Shown here: positions 11,396 to 22,700 of the stretch, one piece after another | Layout of the letters: each line of letters opens with the position of its first letter | Numbering within the stretch: position 1 is the first letter of the stretch | NCBI GenBank assembly: GCA_023678885.1 | Contig: CM043013.1 | Location: 13,486,791 to 13,550,790, forward strand | Origin: Pogostemon cablin | Taxonomy: Eukaryota > Streptophyta > Magnoliopsida > Lamiales > Lamiaceae | Length of the DNA: 64,000 nucleotides | Direction of reading: 5' to 3' | Position numbers and translations under genes: made by a program | Notes under the pieces: model-generated | Told to the model about the DNA's origin: nothing | Database searches by the model: none | The model's input: the letters and a program-made list of their open reading frames with translations, nothing else

Positions 11396-11783
11396 GAGTG
11401 AGGCTTGTGTGCTCCCGGGCGCACGCCGTGCACCTTTTTAATTTAGTATTATGGATAAGGGTACATTATTTTGTTCAAAAGGGTATACACTTTAATTAAT
11501 AAGGGTACACAATTTTGTTCTAAAGGGTATACACTTTTCATTATATTTTTTATTTTTCTTCAGAAACTAAAGGGTAAACATATTTATACTAAAAAATATA
11601 CAATTTAACACAAAATTCTAAAGGCACACGGAGCGTGCTTCCGTGCGCCCGGACACACGCAAGTTTTTGCCTTGTAAAATAAAGGGTACACATCTTTATA
11701 CTAAAGAGTATACAATTTAGCACAAAATTCTAAAGGCACACGGAATGTGCTCCCGTGTGCCCGGACACACACAAGCTTTTGCC
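11396..11783 (+). mobile_element. Mutator-like MITE, copy 2
   Basis: 388 bp between perfect 9-bp repeats ttaaaatgt (11387-11395 and 11784-11792). The left end GAGTGAGGCTTGTGTG is met by CACACAAGCTTTTGCC at the right. The interior is collinear with 7507-7911, including a tandemly doubled 3' third (11558-11671 and 11672-11783), each unit ending in a complete-looking AAG(T/C)TTTTGCC terminus. Confidence 0.9.
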
Positions 11784-12000
11784 TTAAAATGTTACTCCCT
11801 CCGTCCCATTTATATTGCAACTTTTTACCCAAAACGACGTCCCACCTCTATTGCTACCTTTCCAAAAAAAGATAGTGGAGCCTACAATTTTTTACAAAAC
11901 TACCCCTTGATCCAACACTAATCTTCAAAAATGTAACCACTTTATTATTTGCAAATAACAATAAAATAATGTGTGAAGCAACCCCTCCGTCCCATTAGGG

Positions 12001-12660
12001 TTGACAGATCAATTCCCCCTCTTTAGGGATTGTTACCCATTTTCTCGCCGTCACCCCTCCATCTTCTCTCTGGTCGCCTCGCCGCCACCCCTCCATCTTC
12101 TCTCTGTTCGCCTCGCCGTCACCCCTCCATTTTCCCTCTGGTCGACTCGCCGTCACCCCTCAATTTTCTCTCTGTTTGCCTCGCCTCGCCGTCACCCCTC
12201 CATTTTCTCATCGTCACCCCTCCATTTTGCTCGCCGTCACCCCTCCATTTTGGAGAAAGCGCTCGTCTATGTCACCCCTCCATCTTCTTCATTGGCTCTC
12301 TGGCTTCTCCGACCGAGACAAGTGGCGACGGTGAAGAGTGAGTGCTTCTCTGAGGAGGCTGTGGAGACAGCTGAGTCATGGGGTGGGTTCTCCGAGGAGG
12401 TGTCAGATCTTCTCAGATCGACACCGTCCTGTGAGAACGAGGTGTTCTCGGCCTCAGATGTGACTGGGTGTTTGGTCGGAGAACTACTTGACGTCGTTTC
12501 TGACACCAACGAGGAGATCGTGAACTCCCGTGGTATGATCTGGCCGCTGATATTAAGAGGAGTGACCCCCAAATGGTTGAGGCAAAACCAGAGCCTCATT
12601 CGGATTTTGAGGGAGATGTGTCTTGCAGCCCTTAAATTGCCCAAATGGGTGGAGGTATAA
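12001..12660 (+). other. Open reading frame of doubtful reality in the mariner element
   Basis: A 219-codon frame starts (with TTG) in the CGTCACCCC repeat. Its first half is repeat-derived Pro/Ser/His-rich sequence; its second half is a mixed, acidic sequence with no motif I recognise (EAVETAESWGG, SENEVF-like phrases). The opposite strand is also open for 125 codons. The open frames probably come from base composition. It could instead be a captured gene fragment; I assign no function. Confidence 0.25.
12040..12262 (+). repeat. CGTCACCCCTCCATTTTC tandem repeat
   Basis: The phrase CGCCGTCACCCCTCCAT, followed by TTTCTCTCTG-like text, recurs about eight times with variable spacing. It lies inside the mariner-like element, between its left end and the transposase. 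Confidence 0.85.
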
Positions 12661-13455
12661 TGGCTTTACTCTCTCTGTATTCCATGAATGGAGGTTTCTG
12701 TGTATTGCATGATGAAAAACTTGTGATATCTGTGTGGTTATGGGGTGTGGTTTAGTGTCACCATGCGCGGTTCGTTGGAGACTTGCAATTTCATATTGTA
12801 ATATCATCAACCGTGTATTTTGGAGACACGAACACTCGATGATGAGATTAAACTCTGAGAGTGTTATTTGTGTTGATATGTAAACTGTGTTATATGCATA
12901 TGTATTTCTAATCTGTTAAATGGTGAGGAATTAATGTTGGAAGAGTGTGATATTACAAACTGTTAAGTGATATATTGCTTTTGGAAAAGTGTGATATTCA
13001 AAACTGTGATGTGATGAGTTACTACAGTATGTCTGTGATGTATCCCCTGTTAAGCCCTTAATTTTTTTTTGAAGAATGTGGTATTTAATGTGTTACTGTT
13101 TATTTGATCTTGTTTGAAGTGTGATAGTGTGTGATATATGATGTGTTTAGGGTGAATTGTCTTGCATAAGTCATATACATCCATTTATAGGTTTAGATTC
13201 ACAGCTTTACAAATGATTGTTTACTGCTAAAACAAACTCTTTCTTTGAGTTGTGTTTTACTTGTAAACAAACAATCTTAACCCCTATTCACATGCAAAAT
13301 GCATCTAATGCTTCCACCCTCCATTAGTTGTGTTCTATGTAGGCATTCAAAACTTCCAATTTGCATCCAATACTTCCATTGCATACCAAATGCATTCAAA
13401 AAGTACTGCAAAATCTTTCAAACTGTTCTGTACTGCAAAATGCTTCCACTTTCAA

Positions 13456-14895
13456 TCAAAAAACTTCCTCCATATCCTGAATTAGATCCTCCAACCCATC
13501 TATTGCATTTTCTTCAATTAGAAATTCAAGGTCTGATTGAACCACCTCAGGGTCCACTTCCAAATCAGTTGGAAGCTCACATGCTCTCTGTAATGCAGAT
13601 TTACCCAGATGGGGTATCTTGTATTCATTTCCACCTCTACGAACTAGAATTTCCTTTAGGCAGCCTTGCAGTGTTAGAAACACTGAATTCAATTTTGTGT
13701 GGCTTAAATCTTCAAAAGATTTCCTCACCACTTCTAACAAATCCTCCACTTTGTCAGTAACTTCTTTGAATTGTAGAGATTGTAAAGCTTTAAACCAACC
13801 CAAGTCCAAAATGTTAGTATCCGGAATCTTAGCAGGCTGAAACACAAGGTGGAAATTGAATCCATCTTGTGTTGAAGCCTGCCTCCACTCTTTATCATCA
13901 TCTTTTATATGTGGTCTAGCATTATCCTATTGTATGTATATATCTTTGCATGATCCACTTGGCCATTTAGACTTGATAGATGGTAGGACCTGTTATGATT
14001 GTAAATGAAATATAGTGCAAAATGAATGTATTTGTATGTATAGAATATGTGTAAACTGTAATCTATGTTCAGATTGTATACCTGGTCAATTAGAACCTTT
14101 TTTGTCTCATTCCTTGTCACTGACAACATTGGTTTAGTTACAATACTTCCTGTCTCTCTGTTCTTGCTTTTCCTTTGTGCTGCAACTTGTTCCGTAAAGG
14201 GAAAAATCTCTATTTTCCCATAAAAAATGCAGTCCCAGTTAGAGTCATAGGCTTGTCTTGCAACTGCAGCTAAGAACATGATCTTTCCAATAAAATTTTA
14301 CTTTCACAAGTCCTATGTGGTTCTGTTTCTTCTTGTAGGAGGTAGTATCTCTCTGTTGTTATTGTTATGTTGAACCATTTCTCATCTATGTGAACTATTT
14401 GTGACATACTCTTGAATTTGATCAGTTTCTTCACTATGTCCACTTCTATTACTTTAAGACTATGTCTGACCCTGTTAATCTTGTGTTGGTGTGTGAGATA
14501 TGACTTTATAACACTAGTATGAGGTCTAATATGTCCCTGCTTGATCTACCTATGAACTGTGCTCTTAGATGTGGCCATCTGTTCTGCTAAATCCCTAATT
14601 GTCCCCCTTTTCTTAAACTGAATAGTCTTCATTTTTTTCTTATCCAATTTTTGGCCATAAACTCCATGTGGTCTAAGTGTTTTGTTGTTGACTAAAGAGA
14701 TTGGATTACCTGATAGCTTCTGCTCTCTAGCTCTTTCCCATATCATTCTAACAGTAGCAATGTGTACTCCAAATGTAGAACTGGCTAAAATGAGCCTCCA
14801 CGAGCTGGTTGGCCATTGCTCGACCCCTCCAACAAAAATTGGGCAATGGAATTACGCTCTTTGGTTGTTAGGTTTTTGGGTCTTGGTATTCTCAT
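13456..14895 (-). pseudogene. Mariner-like transposase, broken
   Basis: Reading right to left: a start at 14895 opens an N-terminal helix-turn-helix (LTTKERNSIAQFLLEGS), a frameshift near 14795 leads into FGVHIATVRMIWERAREQ, then a second helix-turn-helix with LAEQMATSKSTVHR ending in a stop. The first catalytic Asp is seen in VHIDEKWF near 14360-14380, the FLAAVARQAYDS and PF..Q..AQRKSKNR blocks near 14150-14275, the second catalytic Asp in DNARPH near 13905-13920 (directly preceded by an in-frame TAG), and the third in a PDTNILDLGWF block near 13810-13830. The C-terminal SVFLTLQGCLKEI and YKIPH motifs follow. These are the blocks of plant D,D39D mariner transposases. At least two frameshifts and three stops make it inactive. 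Confidence 0.9.
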
Positions 14896-15465
14896 TTTGT
14901 AAAGTGTATTTATGAGCTGCTAAAGTGCTTCATTTTGTTGGAAAAGTTATTGTATTTGGAGTAGTAAGTGTTTATATAGTGCATTTTAGGTGAGAATTTG
15001 TAAATTTGTAAATGTAAATTATTTTTGGTTATGGAGGGAAAACAAAACTTATTACCTCCAACTACTATTGTAATGATGTTGCAGATTATGAATTATGAAT
15101 TGGGCGGCATTACCTGTGATCATGTTTCAGGTTTTTAAATTAAGAATTGGAGATAATTTCCATTTCCATTCTTATGTTCTGATATCATATTTCTCCAACA
15201 GTGCATCACTTTCTTTTTTAAAATAATGTATTTTAATCAAGAGGTAAAATGGTAAACTTCCTCTTTCAACTACTCAAAAAAAAAATATTAATAATCCTTA
15301 AAGAACGTGCAAAAAGTAAAAGTCGCAATATAATTGGGATGGAGGGAGTATTACTTTTCATTTACATTGAGTATCACATTGTATAAATTTAAAATTTAAA
15401 ATAAAAAAATTAAATTAAATGAGTAAAAAATTTTAAATTAATAAAACTTTAAATAATAAAAAATA

Positions 15466-15733
15466 CTCCCTCCGTCCCAAATTCAAGTTCACGTTTACTG
15501 TATATACGGAGTTTAAAAAAAGTCACTTTTTGACTTACTTTTGAGGGCAATATGATATTTTTGGGTAATAAATTAATGATAAAGTATGTTATGTGTGTTA
15601 AAAAGTGATGACAAATTTGAAATTAAAATATGTTAGATATTAGTTTGTTGCTTTTTCCTTTTATGGAAGTATGAAGTTGAATTTTGGATGGATTAAAACG
15701 GATTTTGTGTAGTTGAAGTTGGGACGAGGAGAG
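15466..15733 (+). mobile_element. Stowaway MITE
   Basis: CTCCCTCCGTCCCAAATTCA at the left, TTGGGACGAGGAGAG at the right, TA at both sides. Interior like 9551-9830. Confidence 0.85.
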
Positions 15734-16380
15734 TATAAATTAAAAGAAAAAAAAATAGAATATATAAATATGTATAATATAAAAGACCTAATTAAATTAA
15801 TTCCATAATTAAATTCCCAATTTTCTAATTTGGTTATAACCAAATAAGGCCCTTTAAAATACTATATACTTAATGTGAGACGGTCTCACCCAAGTTTTTG
15901 GCTAAAATATTATCTCTTAATCTCCGTGCAAAAAGCAAACGTCAACGTTAACGTGGGATAGAGAAAGTAATTTTTAGTAATTTATTAATTTTATATACTA
16001 CTATTTTTATATATACTAATATAACAATTACATAATGAAAGAATTTCAAAATTTCAAATAATAGGATTTGAAAATTCATTCAAAATAATTAAAAAAAAAT
16101 TCAAAATCAAATTTATAATTTGAAATCAAATTTATAATTTAAAATCTATTCATTTAAAATTTTAAATTTATAGGTATTGATAGAGGGATTTGATAGAGGA
16201 ATTTTAGGAATTTGTCCATCCAATCACAAATGGAAGTAAAAATGGAATGTAAAAAACAATTACGTCGCCATCCTTTTAAGACATGGAAGTAAAAATGGAC
16301 ATGGGAAGTAAAAATGGAATGTAAAATTTGAAGTGGAGCCAGTTAAAAAATGGAAGGATCAGTAAGTTTGAATCCGAGTC
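15734..16380. other. Upstream region of the hexokinase gene, MITE debris
   Basis: Holds a GTGAGACGGTCTCACCCAAG end (about 15874-15900) with no partner end in reach. It also holds AT-rich text with ATTTCAAAT phrases, and a short repeat ATGGAAGTAAAAATGGA (about 16230, 16283 and 16305). No coding region is seen. Confidence 0.5.
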
Positions 16381-16706
16381 CTAACCTTTAAATCTGTCCT
16401 TTTCCTCCTCAATTTTTTATTTTCCCAAAAATTCATCCAACACAACGACAAATCCTTCCCAACTCAACAACCCATACACGATTTCTCCACTAATTTCCAT
16501 CTTCGTTTTCCTTATAATGGAGTCAGCTGTTTAGTTCAGAGGTGTTCCCGTTAAATCAACTAAAACCCACCTAGAAAACCAAACCAAATCACCAAAAAGA
16601 TTCTCCCTCACTTCATATATACTACATCAAGAACCTTGTTTGCTTCGTTGTGGGTTTTCCTCCGTGGTGAGGTAGGCGAACTGTGCCGTGTTGCCGGCGT
16701 GTCAAG
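16381..16706 (+). promoter_or_regulatory. Probable hexokinase core promoter and 5' UTR
   Basis: C/T-rich sequence typical of plant leaders begins near 16395. TCATATATACTACATC near 16612-16627 is a possible TATA box about 90 bp before the start codon. ATG context at 16707 is GTCAAGATGGGC, with A at -3 and G at +4. The start site is inferred, not shown. Confidence 0.45.
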
Positions 16707-19700
16707 ATGGGCAAGGTGGCGGTGGCGGCGGCGGTGGTGTGCACGGCGGCTGTATGTGTAGCTGCTACGGTGGTGGTGAGGCGGCAGATGAAGAGCTCAG
16801 GGAGGTGGGCCAGAGCTGAGGCCATTCTGCGGGAGCTGGAGGAGAAGTGTGGGACCCCCACCGCCAAACTCCGCCAGGTTGCCGATGCTATGACGGTGGA
16901 GATGCACGCCGGCCTTGCCTCCGATGGTGGCAGTAAGCTGAAGATGCTCATTAGCTACGTTGACAACCTCCCCACGGGGTATGTATGCTTGCATATTTGA
17001 TTGATTTTCATTTAATTTTCTTTGTCTTATTTCTTTAGGTTTTATTTCTAATATTCATCAATTTCAACTCTCAAGACTCCCAATTAGATCAGTAGAAGTA
17101 GTGGAATTGAAATTTACTTACTTTGTCATTCTATTGATTTGATCTTTTCTATGAAATGTTTTTGATTATTAAGGTTAGCTGAAGAACATCTAAATTTATG
17201 ATTTGGCCATAAAAGCATTTTTTTTTTTGGGACAAATCTATGAATTTTAGGTGTGTTTTCAATGGTTAATGTTGTAATCATTTATCTTCATCAACAGAGA
17301 TGTAGTTAGAATTGTGATTTTGGAGAAGCACTCTTTTATGCTATGTGTGTACATTTATCCTTGATATGCACCTCTGTTGTGCCTCACTAATAAAGTGTTT
17401 TCTCAAAAAGTAACATTACACTGTAGTAGTTTTCTATCAAATTAGGCTCCTCTTAGATCCACATCATGTATGGCCATAAACTTGATAAGTTTCTGTCCAT
17501 TGCCACCCTTTTCATGTTGCTGGTCGTTCCCTCCCCCACCCCACCCCACCCCACCCACACTCCAAAAACTTTTTAAAAATCCTAATTTTCCATTTTTATT
17601 TATACTATTTGTAATTTATATATTAGCTTTTTAAATATAAATGTTGATTTTAATGATGATTCATCCTCCTCTCCCGCCTCCCCTCTCCCCTTAAATATAA
17701 TCAATTTTGTTTAAAGCTGCTCAGCGAATTTCTTCCTGGTTAATTGTCCTTCATCTAAACGCCACTTAGGGTTACTTTATTTGGCTAAACTCTTTTCATT
17801 GAGGAGGCATACATTATTTCACTGTATTGTTGTTTTGATTTGGTCATTTGCTGTTATTCTCTGCAATCATATGATTAAAAAGAACCACCTTTCCCTTTTT
17901 TTTATTTATAGAAGACATCACTAGATATTTGGTGTTTCTTTTTAATGCTACTGATTTGTATTCCTTTTTGGCATATGAAACCTCTATTTGCTCTTGCTGT
18001 TTGGATTACTCTTCCCTGAGAGTGGGGATGGGTGTTTTTTTGGGGGTGCGGGGTGGTTGGGGGTCATCATTAACAACTCAATTATTTAATTTAGTGATGC
18101 AATCCTATCTTCAAATTCAGCCTTTGGTCAATAGAAATTTAGCATAACTGCATAAGTTAAATGCTTTATATAAGATTCTCAAAGATGGGAAAAAAAAGAA
18201 AAAGAAAAAGAAGAAGATTTTTATACAGCTTATACATGCATCATTTAGTAGCTTGTTACACAGCACTGTTGCTTGCGAAAAAAGACTATAATTCTTACCT
18301 TATATGGATGCTGAGATCTAACATGGGTGTTATTATGTCTTAGTAGAAGGTAATAATGGAGATATTACTGTTTGGTAGTAACTGCAAATCCTGAGGTTCT
18401 TTTTTCTTACAGAATTGCTCTATACTTAATTCTGTGCACCAATACTAAAGCCTCATTTTCAAATTCTTGGAACCTTCACTTCCTTAGAAATCTTAAAAAG
18501 GAAATAGAAGCTTTGAGTCAACATTTAAGATTGGATAGTGTGGTTCTCAATAGGGAAAGGGATGATTGTAGATTATGGTTAGCTGACCCTTCAAAATTTT
18601 TTTCAGTCAAACCCTTCATAGCCTCTTTAAACCCTGCTAAGATTCGTCCTTATTTCCCCTGGTCTAAATTTATTTAAAAAACTCCGGATCGTAAGAAAGT
18701 CCAGATTTTTATGTGGTTGGTAGTTTAGGAAAGTTACCTAGTCTGATTTGCTACGGAAACACGTCTCGTATATCTCCCTTCTTCCAAATGGGTGTTTTCT
18801 ACGCAGTTGCAACTCGGAGGATTCAAATCACTTAAAATATTCCGTCCCTTTTCTCACCAATTATGGAGTAGGGTGGTGGGAGAGTTGGGCCCATATTGGG
18901 CTCCTCCTTTAGAGAGCTGAAATCTTTTACAAATTGATCTCGGAAGATGTCTAAGCAAAAGACGTAAAAATTTGTGGAGAACTATATTTTCGGCTGTTCT
19001 ATGGCCTACTTTGCTTGAAAGAATTAGTAGAATTTTCAATGACTGTTTCGAATCTGTAGAGGATGTTTGGGGAAGAATTGAGTATAGAGCTAGTCTTTGG
19101 GAATTTAATCACAAATTATTAAAGAACTTCTTTGTTTCTGAATTTGCAAAAGGGATTGGTATATAGTTATATAATCTGTAGGGATTGTACTTTTATTGGG
19201 ACTTCTCGTCCCTATTGAAATTATTAATAAATATTTTTGTTTCGTTTGAAAAAATAAAAATTGTTTGATTGTATAATGATATAATCTACATCTCCTTTAT
19301 ACAATTTTTTAGAGAAAAATCATAATAATCTAAAAGGTACAAAGTCCATGCCATTTATGATCTTTCCATTTTGCTCTTTTGAAGTAGGAATCCTCGTCTG
19401 AGTACTATCATAAACTTAATCTCTTGACCACGGGTATAAATTTGTGTGGAGAAAGTAAGCTTTGCTTAATCTAGTCAATAAAATTAATGTTGTGAGTAAA
19501 GGGGTATAATTCCTCAATTTTCTGCTCAGGGATGAAAAGGGATTATTCTATGCCTTGGACCTTGGTGGAACAAACTTCCGTGTTATGCGGGTGCAATTAG
19601 GTGGCAAAGATAGTAACATCAAACAGGAATTTGAAGAAGTTTCCATTCCTCCACATTTGATGGTTGGATCATCTCATGTGAGTGTATTCTTGTGGCATGA

Positions 19701-22700
19701 AATGCTGTTTGTATTGATCAACATTCACTGATGCTATCAACTGTTGTGATTCAGGAATTATTTGATTTCATTGCTGGGGCGCTCGCAAAGTTTGTTGCTA
19801 CAGAAGGTGAAGACTTCCATCTTCCACCTGGTAGGCAAAGGGAGCTTGGTTTCACCTTTTCCTTCCCAGTTCGGCAATTATCATTAGCATCAGGAACCCT
19901 AATAAAGTGGACGAAAGGTTTCCTCATAGAGGATGTGGTTAGTTTACATGCTTTTATCAATTTTACTTATTATTTGATTGTTGTCAAAATCCAAATTCTT
20001 GATCGTTTCACACTACAATTGTATTTGAACATTGGCAACAGAGATATTCTTCTAGAAAATATATACTGAACCTTTCTGACCTAAATTTCCTATTGCTGTA
20101 ATGCATATAAATTGAATGTCTCTTCATCTGTTGATATGCAAAGTATGAATCAAATCTTTGAGCATTCTCTATGTTTGATTGCTTATTGTTGGTCATCCTA
20201 GAAATACTGGGAAGCTTCAATTGTGATAAAAATGGAAAAGCTGATATCTGGATTATATATAATTTCTAAGTAGCTAAAGTACTAAAAAATTAGAGCACAT
20301 ACCTGTATCAGTTGGATTCATAATTATAATCATATGATTCTAGAAATCTCTCATTTCTGATTATAAATGGATATGGCAGACCAAATATTACATACAATTA
20401 TTCGAGGGAAAAAAATCTTTTCTATACTTCCCCTAAAGCCAGTGAATATGCATTTAGCATTACCTGCTCGAATATAAACCTCTAGATTATCAAACTTGTG
20501 AGACTTCTATGTGTTCGGTTTTATCGATGCTAAAATTGACTATGAATATTGATTGCAAGTTCTTTCTGAAATTAGCTTTTCCGCAGATTCCATTAAACTC
20601 TGAGATCATCAAGGGATAAATTATCATTTCAATAGTAGCTCACACATTTTTTTAGCCATTTATCTAAGTCTGTTTTCACTTGATATCTACCACACCAGCT
20701 TTTTGATTTTCTATGTTACAAGATGCCTTCAAAAATATATGCAATAGGTTGTGGTGAATTGTTCATCGACAACTGGTGGTGCATATTCTTTGTCTGCTTT
20801 TAAAATCAATGCATTAGTTCTTCTAAAATTCCATTTTGCCTGCCTTAATGTGAACCACTTGTGGATTGTGTGTTGTTGTAAACTGAGAGAAAAGGGAAAG
20901 TCCATATTGCTGTAACTTAGCTAATCCAATCTTTGTTTTTAATGTTATTATTTGTTAGGATTATGATCCATTGAAAATATTCCAGTAAATTTAGAAATTT
21001 GGGTTCACATTATTAGGGTTTCAAAAACTCATTCGTCTCATCTACTCCTTCACTAGCCACACTCAAACTTTGCTGCGAGCCACTGCTCACTGCCGGTCGA
21101 TCAGTTTTGCTTGCCATTTTGAGCACATTATTTTAATTACGACAAATTTTTTATATTGTGTTTCCTTTTATTATGTGTCATATTTGTGTCAAATTGTGTG
21201 TTTAAATTTCACTTAATTTGGTAATTATGTTCTGAATATATTTAGTTCTAGTGTAGGATAGCTTTAATATATATATTTCATCATTATACTTGAGCTGTGC
21301 CTCGCCTTGCATCCATAGTTGTTAAAGGCGAGAGGCGCACCTAGGGGCACGGACCCCTAAGCACGCCAGAGGCGCACGCCTGAGCTACATTTTGCCCAAA
21401 ACTGAATTTATAATATATATACACAAATATATCTTACTTACAATTATATTACCTAACTAAACTAACATAAAAATCACATATCACATAATGATACATAATA
21501 AATAAATTCAATATTAAAATCTTCCACACAAATAAGTAGTAAGTTAATGAAAATTTCAATAGATAAGCTACTAGCAAACTAATTAGTCCTCATTCTTCAT
21601 CCTCCTCAAATTGATCATCTTTCTCATTAAATTCTTCCTCTTCATTCACATCACACTCAAGATCAACTTCAGTATCTTCATCTTCATCTAAAAGCCTTAA
21701 AGATGAGGCTTTAACCCTCTTTCCTTTATGCAATTGATCCTTTCTCTTTCCTTTATCCATTTGATCCTTTCTTTTAATACTTGTAGGTGTAGCACTTGAA
21801 GTGCAGTAACAGAAAAAATAAGAAAAAAAAATTAAAAAAAACCTCAACTTTCCGGCAGGCTGCAGCTGGGCGGCGGCGGCGGCGGCGGCAGATGGTGTGG
21901 TGGAGGTGAAGTGAAGGCAGCCCAAAATCAACTTCTAATAATAAAACCCTAACCCTCTCAATTTATATAACATTTTATAAGTGGGCTGCCCCTTTCCCTT
22001 ATAAAAACGTTTACCACTTTCACAAAAAAGTTGCAACTTCAAAAAAAAAAAAAAAAAAGGAAAAAAGCCTGAGCGCAAAAAAATCGGCCAATCTAGGCGC
22101 AAGCCTGATCGCCTGAGCGCCTTAGGCATTCACAACTATGCTTGCATCTCAAGCACTAAAATGCCTCAGCGTGCCTTGGTGCATCGTGCACCTTAATAAA
22201 TATATATTTGAAGGAAGAGATTTTGAAAAAATTCTAATTTCAAAGTTGACTGCTTTGATGGATGTTAAATCATTATACATGACTGAATCAAATTAAGAAA
22301 GAAAAAATATCAAAGTATAATATAGTTTGCATACATTCACAAATGAGCTATAGAATACCCAAGTGGCTAAAATACTTTGCTTGTGTTTGCATTTAAGGAT
22401 TTCGTAATGGATATCAAATTCATTATAGTGACCTAGATTGATGATATGGATTGAAATCCATCAGTTTCATTTTGAACTAATTTTGATGGATTTTGATTTA
22501 TTTGGAATTTCACTATAACTTGCGGGCATTTAATTTAAAATTTTTGCATTTAGAACCCTATGTTAAAAAATAACCTTACAATAATTTTTCAAAATCTGCT
22601 ATCAATGACTACCTATTTATATAGCTAATTAAGTCATTAAGAAATAAGAAATAGAGAAATCTCTCCAACTCAAATAAGAACTATCTTTACAATCAACTAA

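Larger units (their letters stand above)
11795..15348 (-). mobile_element. Mariner-like element (3.55 kb), non-functional
   Basis: The left end CTCCCTCCGTCCCATTTATA followed by TTGCAACTTTT is matched by the reverse complement of the right end (CTCCCTCCATCCCAATTATA, then TTGCGACTTTT), giving an inverted repeat over 30 bp long with TA on both sides. It carries a broken mariner transposase on the minus strand. These ends are of the same kind as the Stowaway MITEs around it, so elements of this type are candidate sources for mobilising them. The 11-13 kb part, downstream of the transposase, holds a CGTCACCCCTCCAT tandem repeat and unexplained sequence. Confidence 0.9.

Noticed and set aside
18372..18677. 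101-codon frame as an alternative hexokinase exon
   Set aside because: It matches a LINE zf-RVT region, and the hexokinase frame joins perfectly without it.
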